Positions 44,576-54,112 of a stretch of 64,000 nucleotides of DNA are shown piece after piece; positions within the stretch are counted from its first letter, which is position 1, and every line of letters starts with the position of its first letter. The stretch covers positions 47,554,501 to 47,618,500 of the forward strand of contig NC_073637.1 in assembly GCF_029407905.1 (NCBI RefSeq), written 5' to 3'. The translations under genes and the position numbers were made by a program. The notes under the pieces were generated by a model. That model made no database searches, was not told where the DNA came from, and was given only the letters and a program-made list of their open reading frames with translations. Origin of the DNA: Bubalus kerabau (taxonomy: Eukaryota > Chordata > Mammalia > Artiodactyla > Bovidae).

Positions 44576-44949
44576 GGGCTTATGTTACCATCAATCTTGT
44601 TTGTACACTTGGCTTAAATCTCTCATGTAAAGTGACTGTTTTTCTGTCTGGTTCTTAAGTCTTGCTTTCATGATAACATTACACTTGAGAGCAAATGATA
44701 CTAAACAGTGAGGGTTGATATTGAGAAGGGCCCGGTGGGGCTCCTGGGCACAAAGCCTTTCTGTATTTCGCATTTCTTTGATTACAGGAAATAGCCTTCA
44801 TTCAGCCTCCATAACCTTCCCTGAGTTCCAATGGGCAGATTTAAGCAGTTGCTAACTAGAGAAGGGAGGGGATACGAGATCAGGGAGAACAGTCAAGAGT
44901 AGCCTTGGGGCAAGGTCCTTGTTCCCCACCAATGTAAACGGACAATATC
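44576..44949. other. Non-coding; may include upstream U3 of the next LTR
   Basis: No certain feature; the LTR to the right may start within this stretch. Confidence 0.4.
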
Positions 44950-45525
44950 TTTGACCTATTTTGCAGATACTGAAACCCCCTCCAGATTGGAGATGTTAAT
45001 GATTTAAAATGGTATGTTGCCACCAGCAGGGAGACCCCAGAGCAGCTGGACCTGAAGGCTGACGATGCTGGCTCCTACTTACTCACCACCACCCCATCAG
45101 AAGAATGTCCACAAGCTGGTTATCCCCTTTGAACCATTACTATAAAACCTTCTCACTATCCTCTCCCAGTTGGGACACAGTTTTTCTGAGGCAGGGGTCC
45201 ACTGTGTCCCCCTTTGCCTAACAAAGTGATAAAGGTTCCCTGGTGGCTCAGATGGTAAAGCATCTGCCTGCAATGTGGGAGACCCAGGTTCAATCCCTGG
45301 GTTGGGACGATCACCTGGAGAAGAAAATGGCAACCCACTCCTGTACCCTTGCCTGGAAAATCCCATGGACAGAGGAGCCTGGTAGACTACAGTCCATGGG
45401 GTCGCAAAGAGTCAGACACGACTGAGCGACTTCACTTTCTTCCCTACTTCACCCAAAACTCCACCTTTGAGATTTGGTTCGGCACCAGTGTACAGAGAAG
45501 CTGAGCTTTCATTATCACAAGTGAG
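44950..45525 (+). mobile_element. ERV-type LTR, split by Bov-tA
   Basis: TATA box 'tataaaa' at 45141-45147, 'ctctcccagttgggacacag' and a degenerate poly(A) signal 'gataaa' at 45228-45233. A Bov-tA follows directly, then U5-like 'cacccaaaactccacctttg' and 'ggcaccagtgtacagagaag'. The order fits a retroviral LTR, probably solo. No gag/pol/env similarity is seen nearby. The left border is uncertain. Confidence 0.6.
45235..45439 (+). mobile_element. Bov-tA SINE
   Basis: The head 'ggttccctggtggctcag' (A-box-like) with 'aggttcaatccctgg' (B-box-like), BovA body, end 'gactgagcgacttcacttt'. Inserted at the 3' edge of the LTR's poly(A) signal. Low divergence. Confidence 0.93.
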
Positions 45526-46289
45526 CAATAAAATAGAGTATTTGGCTGAGGAAATATCTAAGGAAAATGTGGAAGGAGCAGACTGTTTGCTCTTGACTGC
45601 TACAGGAAAATGGGGGAAGAGAGAGGTGCTTTAAAGGTGGAATTGTTCATCAGGAAGGAACAGAAACTTAAACGTACAGAACATTCTCAGCCTATCCATA
45701 TTGTAAAACTGAGAAGGTCTATTGAGAAACAACTTTCACGATGTGGCCAAACCACCATCTGATAAGGCAATTTAGTCAGACTTCTAAAGAGAAGCCAGGA
45801 GCTATGTTTCAATGGAAAAATGACCCCTGCGTCTCCCCAAGGTGATCCAAAACTCATGAAAACAATTTCAAAAGAAGGGCCACCAGTGCCTGCGGGACCT
45901 CCATGCTCTTTGGCCTGTGTTAAATAAAATTAATATTTTATGACATGATAATAAAAATTTAAACATAAAGAATTTTCTCTGTCCCTTTGTCTCCTCTCTC
46001 CCCTCTACCATGCATCGCATATCTGCACTATGCATCAGCCAAACTTCCCCATCAGCAGAAGTACCTGCTCGACCATAAACCATAATCATTCTTCTAGCAC
46101 CAACAAGACAATTCCTTAAAGGATAACATTCTTTCTTGATCTTGTAAGGGGCCATAAGGATGGCTAGAACTGGATTGTGGAAACTGTCAATACCACATAA
46201 TTTAACATCCAGCCCTCTGTCTCAAAATTTATATAACTTTTATATAATTTATATATATTATACAAATAAAATGTATATAAATGTATGTA
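45526..46289. other. Non-coding, no feature recognised
   Basis: Nothing recognisable; AT tract at about 46220-46270. Confidence 0.5.
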
Positions 46290-46640
46290 ACTGCTCTGGC
46301 TTCTGATGGGCAAAACAGTTCTCAGTTTCTGGGTCTTCTCTACTGGCACAGAGTGCAGTCACCTGGGAGGCAGGGGATGTGGCTACCTCAACCTAGATTT
46401 GCAAGGAAAAGAGTGTCTCAGAGCCACAGGTGTGCCATTCAGACACAAAAACACTGTAGGAGTGGGGCTACCACAGACAGCACCCCACTAGAGTGGTGCC
46501 CAATAGAACCTGGGGGCAAGGTCATCCCCCAGACTCCGGGACAGTAGAACTACCAGCAGGCAATTCCAGTCCAGGAAAGCCACAGGCACAGGACTGAAAC
46601 CAGAGGGAAGGGGGCAGAGATAAACAACCATTAAAAGAAT
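46290..46640 (+). mobile_element. MaLR internal region, left part
   Basis: 'gcaattccagtccaggaaag' and 'ccacaggcacaggactg' resemble the internal sequence of THE1/MST/MLT-type MaLR elements (the part in which 'gtagagccac' and 'ctggaaaagccgcaggcac' are usual). Non-coding here. It appears to continue after the LTR insertion, at about 47155. Confidence 0.5.
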
Positions 46641-46649
46641 GGTACAGCT

Positions 46650-47150
46650 TTGATGATATGACATAACTGATTAGAACCCATTAGGCCCAAGATGGTGGAA
46701 AATTCAACTTCCAGTGAAGCCCGAGTCTCAGTATACACTCGTTGTAATACATCAGCGTATGTTCAATGACACAGCCACAGGTGCCATGACAGTTCCAAGG
46801 CCAACCATAAAAGACCAAAAATGTGGGCAGTGGCCCAATTCCTGAAAATCCCTGCCCCTTCCCCAAAATAGTTGGAATAAACCCCCCACTCATTAGCCTA
46901 TGAAATTACCTAGCTCATAAATACCAACTACTGCATATTTTGGGACCTCTCACCTTCTGAGATGGTCCACCCTCTATCTGTGGAGTGTGCTTCTCCTAGG
47001 ACCACTCTTGCCTTTTCAGGATGAACTGCATTCTGTTTATGGAATATGTATTTCTCTTAATAAATCCACTTCTTACTTATCACTTCGTCTCTCGCTGCAT
47101 TCTTTCTGCACTAAGGCAAAAAGAACCTGAACTAGGTCCTAAGACCAGGT
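46650..47150 (+). mobile_element. ERV1-like solo LTR
   Basis: The LTR-like order is: 'aagatggtggaaaattc', a CCAAT-poor U3, a TATA-like 'cataaata' (46916-46923), 'aataaa' (47059-47064) and 'cacttcgtctctcgctgc' with 'attctttctgcactaagg'. The last about 80 bp resemble 28665-28740, so both belong to one family or to close families. No internal retroviral genes adjoin. Ends are approximate. Confidence 0.62.
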
Positions 47151-47154
47151 GTGT

Positions 47155-47720
47155 GACTTAAAAGGTAGTGCAGTTCAAGTCCCAACGTGTGTTGTGCAGT
47201 TTCAGGACTACATCCAACCTGTGAGAGCTATGGTGGGGTTCATGTCAGCAAAGTCAGGGGTATGGGGCCTCCCAAAGCTGGGAGGGCAGGGCAACCTGGA
47301 GGCTTAAGGGCTGAAGCCCTGCAGAGCAAAGCTGGGGACCCACAACTCAGTCTAGAATGTGGGACCTCTGCCCCAGCACAGTTGGTGAGCAGGACAAAAA
47401 AATCAAAGAAGATTCTTACATCTTAAGGTTTCCGACTTGCTCAGGATCTGTAACTCCTCTCTTCTTGCCTTTTGGAATGGGGATATCTGTCCTGTGCCTG
47501 TCCCACCATTATACTTTGGAAGTACAAAGCTTGATTTCACAGGCTCACAGCTGAAGGGGAACTGCCTCAGGGTGAATCCACCTGGACCCATACCTGATTT
47601 TGATATTTACATGAGACCAAAATTTAGAGTTGATGCTGGAAGGAGTTAAGACTTCTGAGGCTACTGAATGTATTTTGCACGTAAGAAGGATATACATTTG
47701 GGGGAGACTCATTGGGCGGG
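47155..47720 (+). mobile_element. MaLR internal region, right part
   Basis: 'ccctgcagagcaaagctggg', 'tagaatgtgggacctctgcc', 'gccttttggaatggggatat' and 'acaggctcacagctgaag' match MaLR internal DNA in the order that precedes the 3' LTR. The frames found here on both strands are short and without domain. Confidence 0.6.
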
Positions 47721-47878
47721 ATGCAATGAGCTGAATGTTTGCCTCCCCAAAATTCATATGTTGAAATCCTAATCTCCAAGGTGATGGCATTAGAAGGTGG
47801 GCCCAGTGATTAGGTCATGAGGGCAGAGCTCTCATGAATGGCCCTTATAAAAAGACTCCAGAGGATGGGACGAATGGA

Positions 47879-48382
47879 GAGAGTAGCATAGAAATATATA
47901 CACTGCTGCTGCTACTGCTGCTAAGTCACTTCAGTCGTGTCCGACTCTGTGCGACCCCATAGACGGCAGCCCACCAGGCTCCCCCGTCCCTGGGATTCTC
48001 CAGGCAAGAACACTGGAGTGGGTTGCCGTTTCCTTCTCCAATGCATGAAAGTGAAAAGTGAAAGTGAAGTCCCTCAGTCATGTCTGACTCTTAGCAACCC
48101 CATGGATTGCAGCCTACCAGGCTCCTCCGTCCATGGGATTTTCCAGGCAAGAGTACTGGAGTGGGGTGCCACCCATATGTAAAATAGATAGCCAGTGTGA
48201 ATTTGCTGTATGACACAGGGGCTCTGTAACAACCTAGAGGGGTGGAATAGGGTGACAGGTGGGAGGGAGGCTCAAGAGAGAGGGGACACATGTATATACC
48301 CATGGTTGACTCATGTAGATGTATGGCAGAAAACAACACAGTATTGTAAGGCAATTATCATTCAATTAAAAATTAATTACAA
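47879..48382 (+). mobile_element. L1 3' end nested in the MaLR LTR
   Basis: 'agcatagaaatatatacac' on the left and 'catatgtaaaatagatagcc', 'gaatttgctgtatgacacag', 'catgtagatgtatggcagaa' and 'gtaaggcaattatcattc' on the right of the BovA2 make a contiguous, 5'-truncated artiodactyl L1 3' end in sense orientation. Confidence 0.85.
47904..48171 (-). mobile_element. BovA2 SINE nested in the L1
   Basis: Antisense dimer: 'ctgctaagtcacttcagtcg' at the left, 'aaagtgaaaagtgaaagtga' in the centre and 'actggagtggggtgcc' at the right. It splits the L1 3' end. It is the youngest of three nested layers. Confidence 0.94.
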
Positions 48383-48624
48383 AATGAGAGACTTCAGAGA
48401 GATCCTTTAGTCCTTCTGCCATGTGAGGTTACACTTAAAAAAAAAAAAAACGGCTGTCTAGGAAGCAGGCCTTCACCAGACACCAGATCTGCCAATACCT
48501 CGATTTTGGATGTCTCAACCTCCAGAATTGTGAAAAATAAATTCCGTTGTTTATAAGCCACCCAGTTTATGGGATATCTGTTATGGTAGGCCAAACTGAC
48601 AATCCCAGTTTCAAGATTTTAAGA

Positions 48625-48760
48625 AATGCATTTAATAGATTTTATTTTTTAGAGCAGTTTTAGTTTCATAGCAAAACTGAGCAGAAAGTACAAAGTTCCC
48701 ATTTACTCACACCCAATACATTGTATCCTTTAATCTGTCTTTTGTTCTTTTATTATTAAA
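48625..48760 (-). mobile_element. Old L1 fragment, antisense
   Basis: 'ttttagagcagttttagttt' and 'agcaaaactgagcagaaag' match the antisense 3' region of old L1M copies. Short and diverged. Confidence 0.7.
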
Positions 48761-49739
48761 AAAAACTACTGATACTTGCAAAAACTATCATTTAGATAGT
48801 TGGTAGTCAGTGGGGGCTGGGATTCCAGAAGGTAGAAGTGATGATACTGGAGAAAGATGGGATGAGTTAGTATTTGGCCTCAACTGTACCCTCACTTTGG
48901 AGTTACCTAGCCTGGTATTTGGGTCCAATGCCAGCAATTCATTGGTCTGGAATGCTGAGTTAGAAAGAATCCAGATGATTCTAAGTGTGTCAAGATTTAT
49001 AACCAAGAAGACAAAGCCATGTTCAATCAAAGTGGGGACAATTAGACAGTTAAAAAGTGTTTCTTTCATCCAGACTGAGGTTTTTCCTTTCGATTAGAGC
49101 TCAACAAGGTTAGTATGTGTAAAAGTGGAAATGGAGGCACCAGTCAGTCCTCACGCCTGGGGCTATGGGATATCAGATCAAATCACTCCTCTTGCCCTGG
49201 CCTTAGTCACAGCATCATAACTGTAAGCTATCTTTTTATCTCTCAGAAATAGCCAGTTCACTTTTACTTTCAATCCTCAAAGCTAATTTCTTCAAATAGA
49301 GTTTTGATTTTCCATTTCATCCTAAAAATGCTTTACCTGAACCAAGGGATAGCTGAGGTTTCAGCAATTCTCTTTGCAGCCTTGCAGTTGTGAATAAGCT
49401 AGTTATTGTCTGACTATCTCACTGATGTCTGCCTCTTTTCAGTTTTCCATTTAGAAATGGAGGCAAGTGTTGAAGAAATTGGAAAGAGGACAGTCCAGAC
49501 ACCCTTTCCTTGAAATCTCCACTTGTGTCTACAATCCTCTGGATTTCTAAAGCCTGGCATGAATAATCCCCAGAGGCACCATTGAAAATGGAATCTTGTT
49601 TTATTCTTCTGAGAACTTTCATCCCTTCCCCCTCCTTCCAATCCAGATCTTCCTGATTTGGTTATACCCATGTTGCTGTGGGCAGCATAGGAGTCACGGA
49701 TCTGAGCTCCATCACCTTCAGGTTTCTCTGAAATTGGCT
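48761..49739. other. Non-coding, no feature recognised
   Basis: Opposed frames of 93-95 codons (48788-49097) and 112 codons (49414-49752) overlap or lack domains. No repeat family recognised. Confidence 0.45.
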
Positions 49740-49934
49740 GGGAAGAAAGCATAACTCAGCTGGTAAAGAATCTGCCTGCACTACAGGAGACCTGAGTTGG
49801 ATCCCTGGTTAGGAAGATTCCCTGGAGAAGGGAAAGGCTACCCACTGCAGTATTCTGGCCTGGAGAATCCCATGGACTCTATAGTCTATAGGGTCACAAA
49901 GAGCTGGACACAACTGAGCAACTTTCACTTTGCA
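49740..49934 (+). mobile_element. Bov-tA SINE, head partly degraded
   Basis: The head start is changed ('gggaagaaagcataactcagc' in place of the usual 'cttccctggtggctcagc'), but 'ctggtaaagaatctgcctgc' and the BovA body ('ggctacccactgcagtattc') are clear. It ends 'gagcaactttcacttt'. Confidence 0.88.
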
Positions 49935-50349
49935 GGATGTGCACAGGACCCTTCCCTTGCGTTTTTGTGAGCAGAAATAGTCCACTCCCCATTGCAGAGT
50001 CTGTCTGGAAAGGTGGATGAGATGAGGGGCTCTGGGCTTCCCATTTTCCAGTCCCATGTCACGTGTTTCAAGTCCAAGTTCAGATGTGCTGTATCTGACA
50101 CCTGCCAAGTCAGGGACTAGCACTGGGGAAGAAAGACAAGATCAGAGGTACCCTTCCTAACAGTTGTTTTTTCAGCACCCTAGTGAGCGTTGCCTTCAAG
50201 GATTCAGAGCCTCCTTCACAGCGTCTGGAGGTGCACCTCATCCAGCACACGGCATAGCATGTAGCAAGGGGCCAGGACTTCTCAAAACTTCAAAACCCCT
50301 GTAGTTTTCTGGTCTTGAAAAGCTTTTGCCATCTCTCCCTGGGTCTTTT
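49935..50349. other. Non-coding, no feature recognised
   Basis: Nothing recognisable. Confidence 0.5.
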
Positions 50350-50715
50350 CTTTTTTTAAAATTGAAGTATAGTTGATGTATAATATTATATAAGCTAAAG
50401 GTGTACAATATAGTGATTCACAATTTTTTGAAGGCCATACTCCACTTATAGTCATTATAAAATATTGGATACATTCCCTAAGTTCTATAATATACCCTTG
50501 TAGCTTGTACCTCTTAATCCCCTACCCCTATATTGCCCCTCCACCTTTCGCTCTCCCTACTGGTAACCACTGGTTTGTTCTCAATATCTGTGAATCTGTT
50601 GTTTTTTTATTATATCTGCTAGTCTGTTGTTCTTTTTAGACTCCACATATAAGTGATATTATCCAGTATTTGTCTTTCTCTCTCTGACTTATGTCACTGA
50701 GCATACACCCTTCAA
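50350..50715 (-). mobile_element. L1 3' end, antisense
   Basis: 'attgaagtatagttgatgta', 'gtaaccactggtttgttctc' and 'tctctctctgacttatgtc' are antisense L1 3' UTR in the right order. Confidence 0.88.
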
Positions 50716-50969
50716 GTTCAGCCTCCCTCCTCGCTCCTTCAATGAACCTCGCATCCCTAATAAAAGAATATAAGAGTGAGAACAGGAGTTAATTGCTTCT
50801 AGAGGTCTGGAAAACTCTGTTTCTTGGGCCAAGGCCAAAGCCTCTGTTAGAATTGGAAAGTCGGTCTGCATTCTTAGGCTAGGAAAGGGGAAAAGTACCT
50901 TTCGTTCACTTCAAGAAAACAAATAACATATCACATCATCCTGCCTTAAAAACTAACATTAGGGGAAAA

Positions 50970-51410
50970 CAAATATTGTATATATTAACACATACATGTG
51001 GAATCTAGAAAAATAGTACAGATGATCTTATTCACAAAGAAGTAGAGACACAGACATAGAGAATGAACACATGGATACCGGGGGTGGGGGGGGGGCGGGG
51101 AAGGAGGGGATAGGATGAATCTGGAGACTGGTTTTGACATATATACACTACTATGCATCAAAGAGATAACTAATGAGAACCTACTTTATAGCACAGGGAA
51201 CATCACTCAATGCTCTATGGTGATCTAAATGGGAAGGAAATCTAAAAAAGAGGGGATATATGTATATGTATGTCTGATTCACTTTGCTTTTTAGCAGAAA
51301 CTAACACAACACTGTAAAGCAATAAAAAATAGAGTATTTAAAAATCAAATTAAAAATTACATTTAAAAATATTAAATTAAATTAAATTTAAAAATTAATT
51401 TTCAAAAACC
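50970..51410 (+). mobile_element. L1 3' end, sense
   Basis: 'cacatacatgtggaatctag', 'gaagtagagacacagacata', 'gagaacctactttatagcac' and 'gcagaaactaacacaacact', ending in an A-rich tail with TTAAA units. It lies tail-to-tail with the L1 at 50350-50715, separated by about 255 bp. Contains a G-rich tract. Confidence 0.9.
51080..51100 (+). repeat. G-rich tract in the L1 3' UTR
   Basis: A run of five G, T, ten G, C, four G. L1 3' UTRs are known to carry a polypurine/G-rich tract, so it fits the element. Confidence 0.85.
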
Positions 51411-53586
51411 TCACATTAACCTTTACTTCATGCCACAGACCTATCTTGCCCAGTCCAATCTAACCAACTCATCTAGAAGGCGGTTACTTTTTTGCACTCT
51501 CAAAGCCCTTATATTTTGAGTTGTTCAATTAGTTACTTTTACATTATCTAGTCGCATGTTTGAGTCTCATTTTCCTCTCTGGGATATTAAGTCCCTTAAA
51601 TATCAAGAGAATAGTATTTGCTTCATTTTGCCTGCTGTGTAGAAGGTCAGCAATGTTGATTTCTCCTTATATCAGGGGAAATAAAGGCCTCCTGAAATAA
51701 AGACCAGACCCTAACTCATTCCTCAGCTAGCTGTACTTCTTTTGGATTATTGTATCATCCAAAGATAAAAAATACTCTCCATCTATCTCTCACTTGTTCC
51801 TCCTTTCCTCCAAAATAATGAGATGGACTCTCTTTTTGTCTTGATGAATAAGAATTTAGGCCTAAATATAATTCAATTAAAAAAAATGAACAACTCTCAT
51901 ATCCAAATGTTACAGTCAATCATATCTGTAAAAATACATGTGAACAAATATGCTTTCTCATAACTTATCATGTGAATTGGATGAATCCCATAGTCTTTAG
52001 ATGACCCAGACTATTACATGTTCAAACTTGTCTGTAAATTTGCTAAACCAAATTGTCTCTCTTCAGGCAGGAATCCTTTCCTTGTTAGGATTCCATAAAT
52101 AGCACCTCTTCCTCTCTATTTCTCTACCTCATCTATGAATAGAATCAAATGTTGGGTGCTGTGGAGTGGAAGGTTATGAAACTTCCCGTCTCTTTTCAAA
52201 TATTGGATTGTGGGTAAAGTTATGGTTTTAGGTGATGGGTCAATAAAATTCTGTCTCAATACCAGCTATAAGATCTGGGGTCAATTCCAGCTATAAGACC
52301 TGGGGTTGCTGTTATTCCCCACAAAGCATCTATTACAATACAGCAATTGTTACACTGACTAAAACTGTTGCAAAAAGAACATTATCATGTGAGCATTTGA
52401 ATCATACAGCCAATTTTCAAAGAAAATTCACGTGGCCTCACCAAGCTTTGACTCATATCTTCAATTGCCTTACCGCCCATCCTCTACTTGAACATCCCAC
52501 ATAAAATAACATGAAATTACTTCACTTTTGCTAAATTTTGTATTGAGATGTTACCATTCCACCTGGAACTGATCAAATATTTTAAAATTAGGGGGATAGA
52601 CAAGACCTGATGTTTAGTAGTAAAACTATCTCTATAAATGAAATAATTTGTTTTGGGGCATGTTCCACCTTACTGCACCCACTCCACACCTTATCACTGC
52701 AACTACATCCACATTGCTTCAGCTAATTGAGTGCCATCAAGTGATTTATCAGTCCATTAGAAAAGTGGCAAGGCTCTAAGTCGGCTAACAGGGCAGTTCT
52801 TCATCCTCTCCCATCTGACTGGCTGGAGCAGGACAAGAAAAAAAAGCAACTTAGATGAGTGTCTCAGAAATACTGATATTGATGCTATAGATTCTTTGAA
52901 TTTCATGTAGACTGACCCTTTTCCCCAATAGAGTAGACCCCCATCTTGGTTGCTCCACTGCTAGGGTGTCTAGTCCCCACAGCTCCCATGCTTTGTGCTT
53001 TGCTGACAGTGTGCAGTCAATTTAGTTATCAATTTTCAGCTCCCTCATCTGGATTTCTTCCCTGGCATGTGCAGGCCACAGGAACAGAGGACAACTTCTG
53101 CCCTTTTCCTGCCTGGAGGTGGCATGCCACTCTGTCACTACTCCTGCTGCTCACTCTTGTCTCAGCCTCAGCAAATACAACCGACTGCAGCTCAGCAAAC
53201 TCCAGTAGGAAAAAAAGAGAGAGAGAGAGGGAGAGAGAATGGTCTCCTACTCTTCCAAACTTCTTGGAAAGACCTGCCAGCAAACCCCTTTTAATTCCCA
53301 CTGGGGCGGGGAAAAAAAAGAAAAGGGAAAGCAATAGAAATCTCTGCCCCTCTGGGCTAAAGTCACATTAGGAATGATATCCTTTTGATTTTACCTTCTT
53401 AGGGTCTGCATTTTTATTCTTGACCGTGAGCATCTGCTAAAGCAATGATTACCTTTATGGAAAAGGGTAACAGGCATCACAGAGAAAGGTTTAACAGGTC
53501 ACATGGGAAAGGCATAGGGATGCTTTCCATTAATATTTCAGATATTATTAGCCTCTTAATTAACATTCATCAGATCTTTCTCTTGG
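51411..53586. other. Non-coding; local duplications, GA run
   Basis: No gene or repeat family recognised. A 25-bp unit starting 'ccagctataaga' is tandemly repeated at 52262-52286 and 52287-52311. A 141-codon frame at 52946-53371 is dominated by low complexity (a GA run gives alternating Arg-Glu) and is not supported as a gene. Confidence 0.5.
53216..53238. repeat. (GA)n run
   Basis: GA repeat with one GG interruption. Confidence 0.9.
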
Positions 53587-53603
53587 TTGACTTTATTTTT
53601 ATA

Positions 53604-53727
53604 TTTATTTGGCTGCACTGGGTCTTAGTTGCAGCATGTGGGATCTAGTTCCCCAACCAAAGATCAATCCTGTCCCCTTTGCATTGGGAGCACAGAGTCT
53701 TAGCCATGGAACCAACAGGGAAGTCCC
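53604..53727 (-). mobile_element. CHR-type tRNA-Glu SINE (short form)
   Basis: Antisense 'catgtgggatctagttcccc' to 'ccaacagggaagtccc'. Perfect 17-bp target duplications 'ttgactttatttttata' lie at 53587-53603 and 53728-53744, so this copy is complete. Confidence 0.95.
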
Positions 53728-53744
53728 TTGACTTTATTTTTATA

Positions 53745-54099
53745 CTATAATATTTTGAGTTTTAAGATAACCTGTGAGAGATAGAAGGCCATGTAGAAAA
53801 ATCAGATGTTAGGGGTCAGGCAGACCAAACTGCCTTAAACTAGTTGTATAAATAAAAGCAGGTTAGTCTGTTTCACAGATGGTCTGTTCCCTGTTTTACT
53901 GGATAATAAAAAAAAAAAAATGTACCTCCTTAGGTTATAAAAAGTCAATTATTTTAAGCACTAAACCTGTAAGCACTATTAAAAACTATTAAGTTTCAAT
54001 ATTTTTATATTTTAAGCATTCATTTCAAATACTGATTAATAATTTTAAAAGTCTATTCAGTTGATCATTTTAAAACTTTCACTCTAAATTATCAGTTCT
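53745..54099. other. Non-coding, AT-rich
   Basis: Nothing recognisable. Confidence 0.5.
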
Positions 54100-54112
54100 A
54101 ATCTATAGGTTT

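Larger units (their letters stand above)
47725..48600 (+). mobile_element. MLT1/MST-type MaLR 3' LTR, split
   Basis: The left part, 47725-47878: 'gctgaatgtttgcctcccc', 'attcatatgttgaaatcc'. The right part, about 48385-48600: 'cttctgccatgtgaggttac', 'ctccagaattgtgaaaaata' and 'tgtttataagccacccag'. Together they form one MaLR LTR in sense orientation, downstream of its internal DNA. An L1 3' end lies between the parts. Confidence 0.78.

Noticed and set aside
28151..47150. One long provirus between two LTRs
   Set aside because: 18 kb is too long, and the intervening DNA is BovB, L1, SINEs and single-copy DNA without gag, pol or env similarity.
52946..53371. 141-codon frame with a hydrophobic stretch
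   Set aside because: A GA microsatellite codes an Arg-Glu run in it, A runs code Lys, an opposing frame is equally open, and no domain is recognisable.
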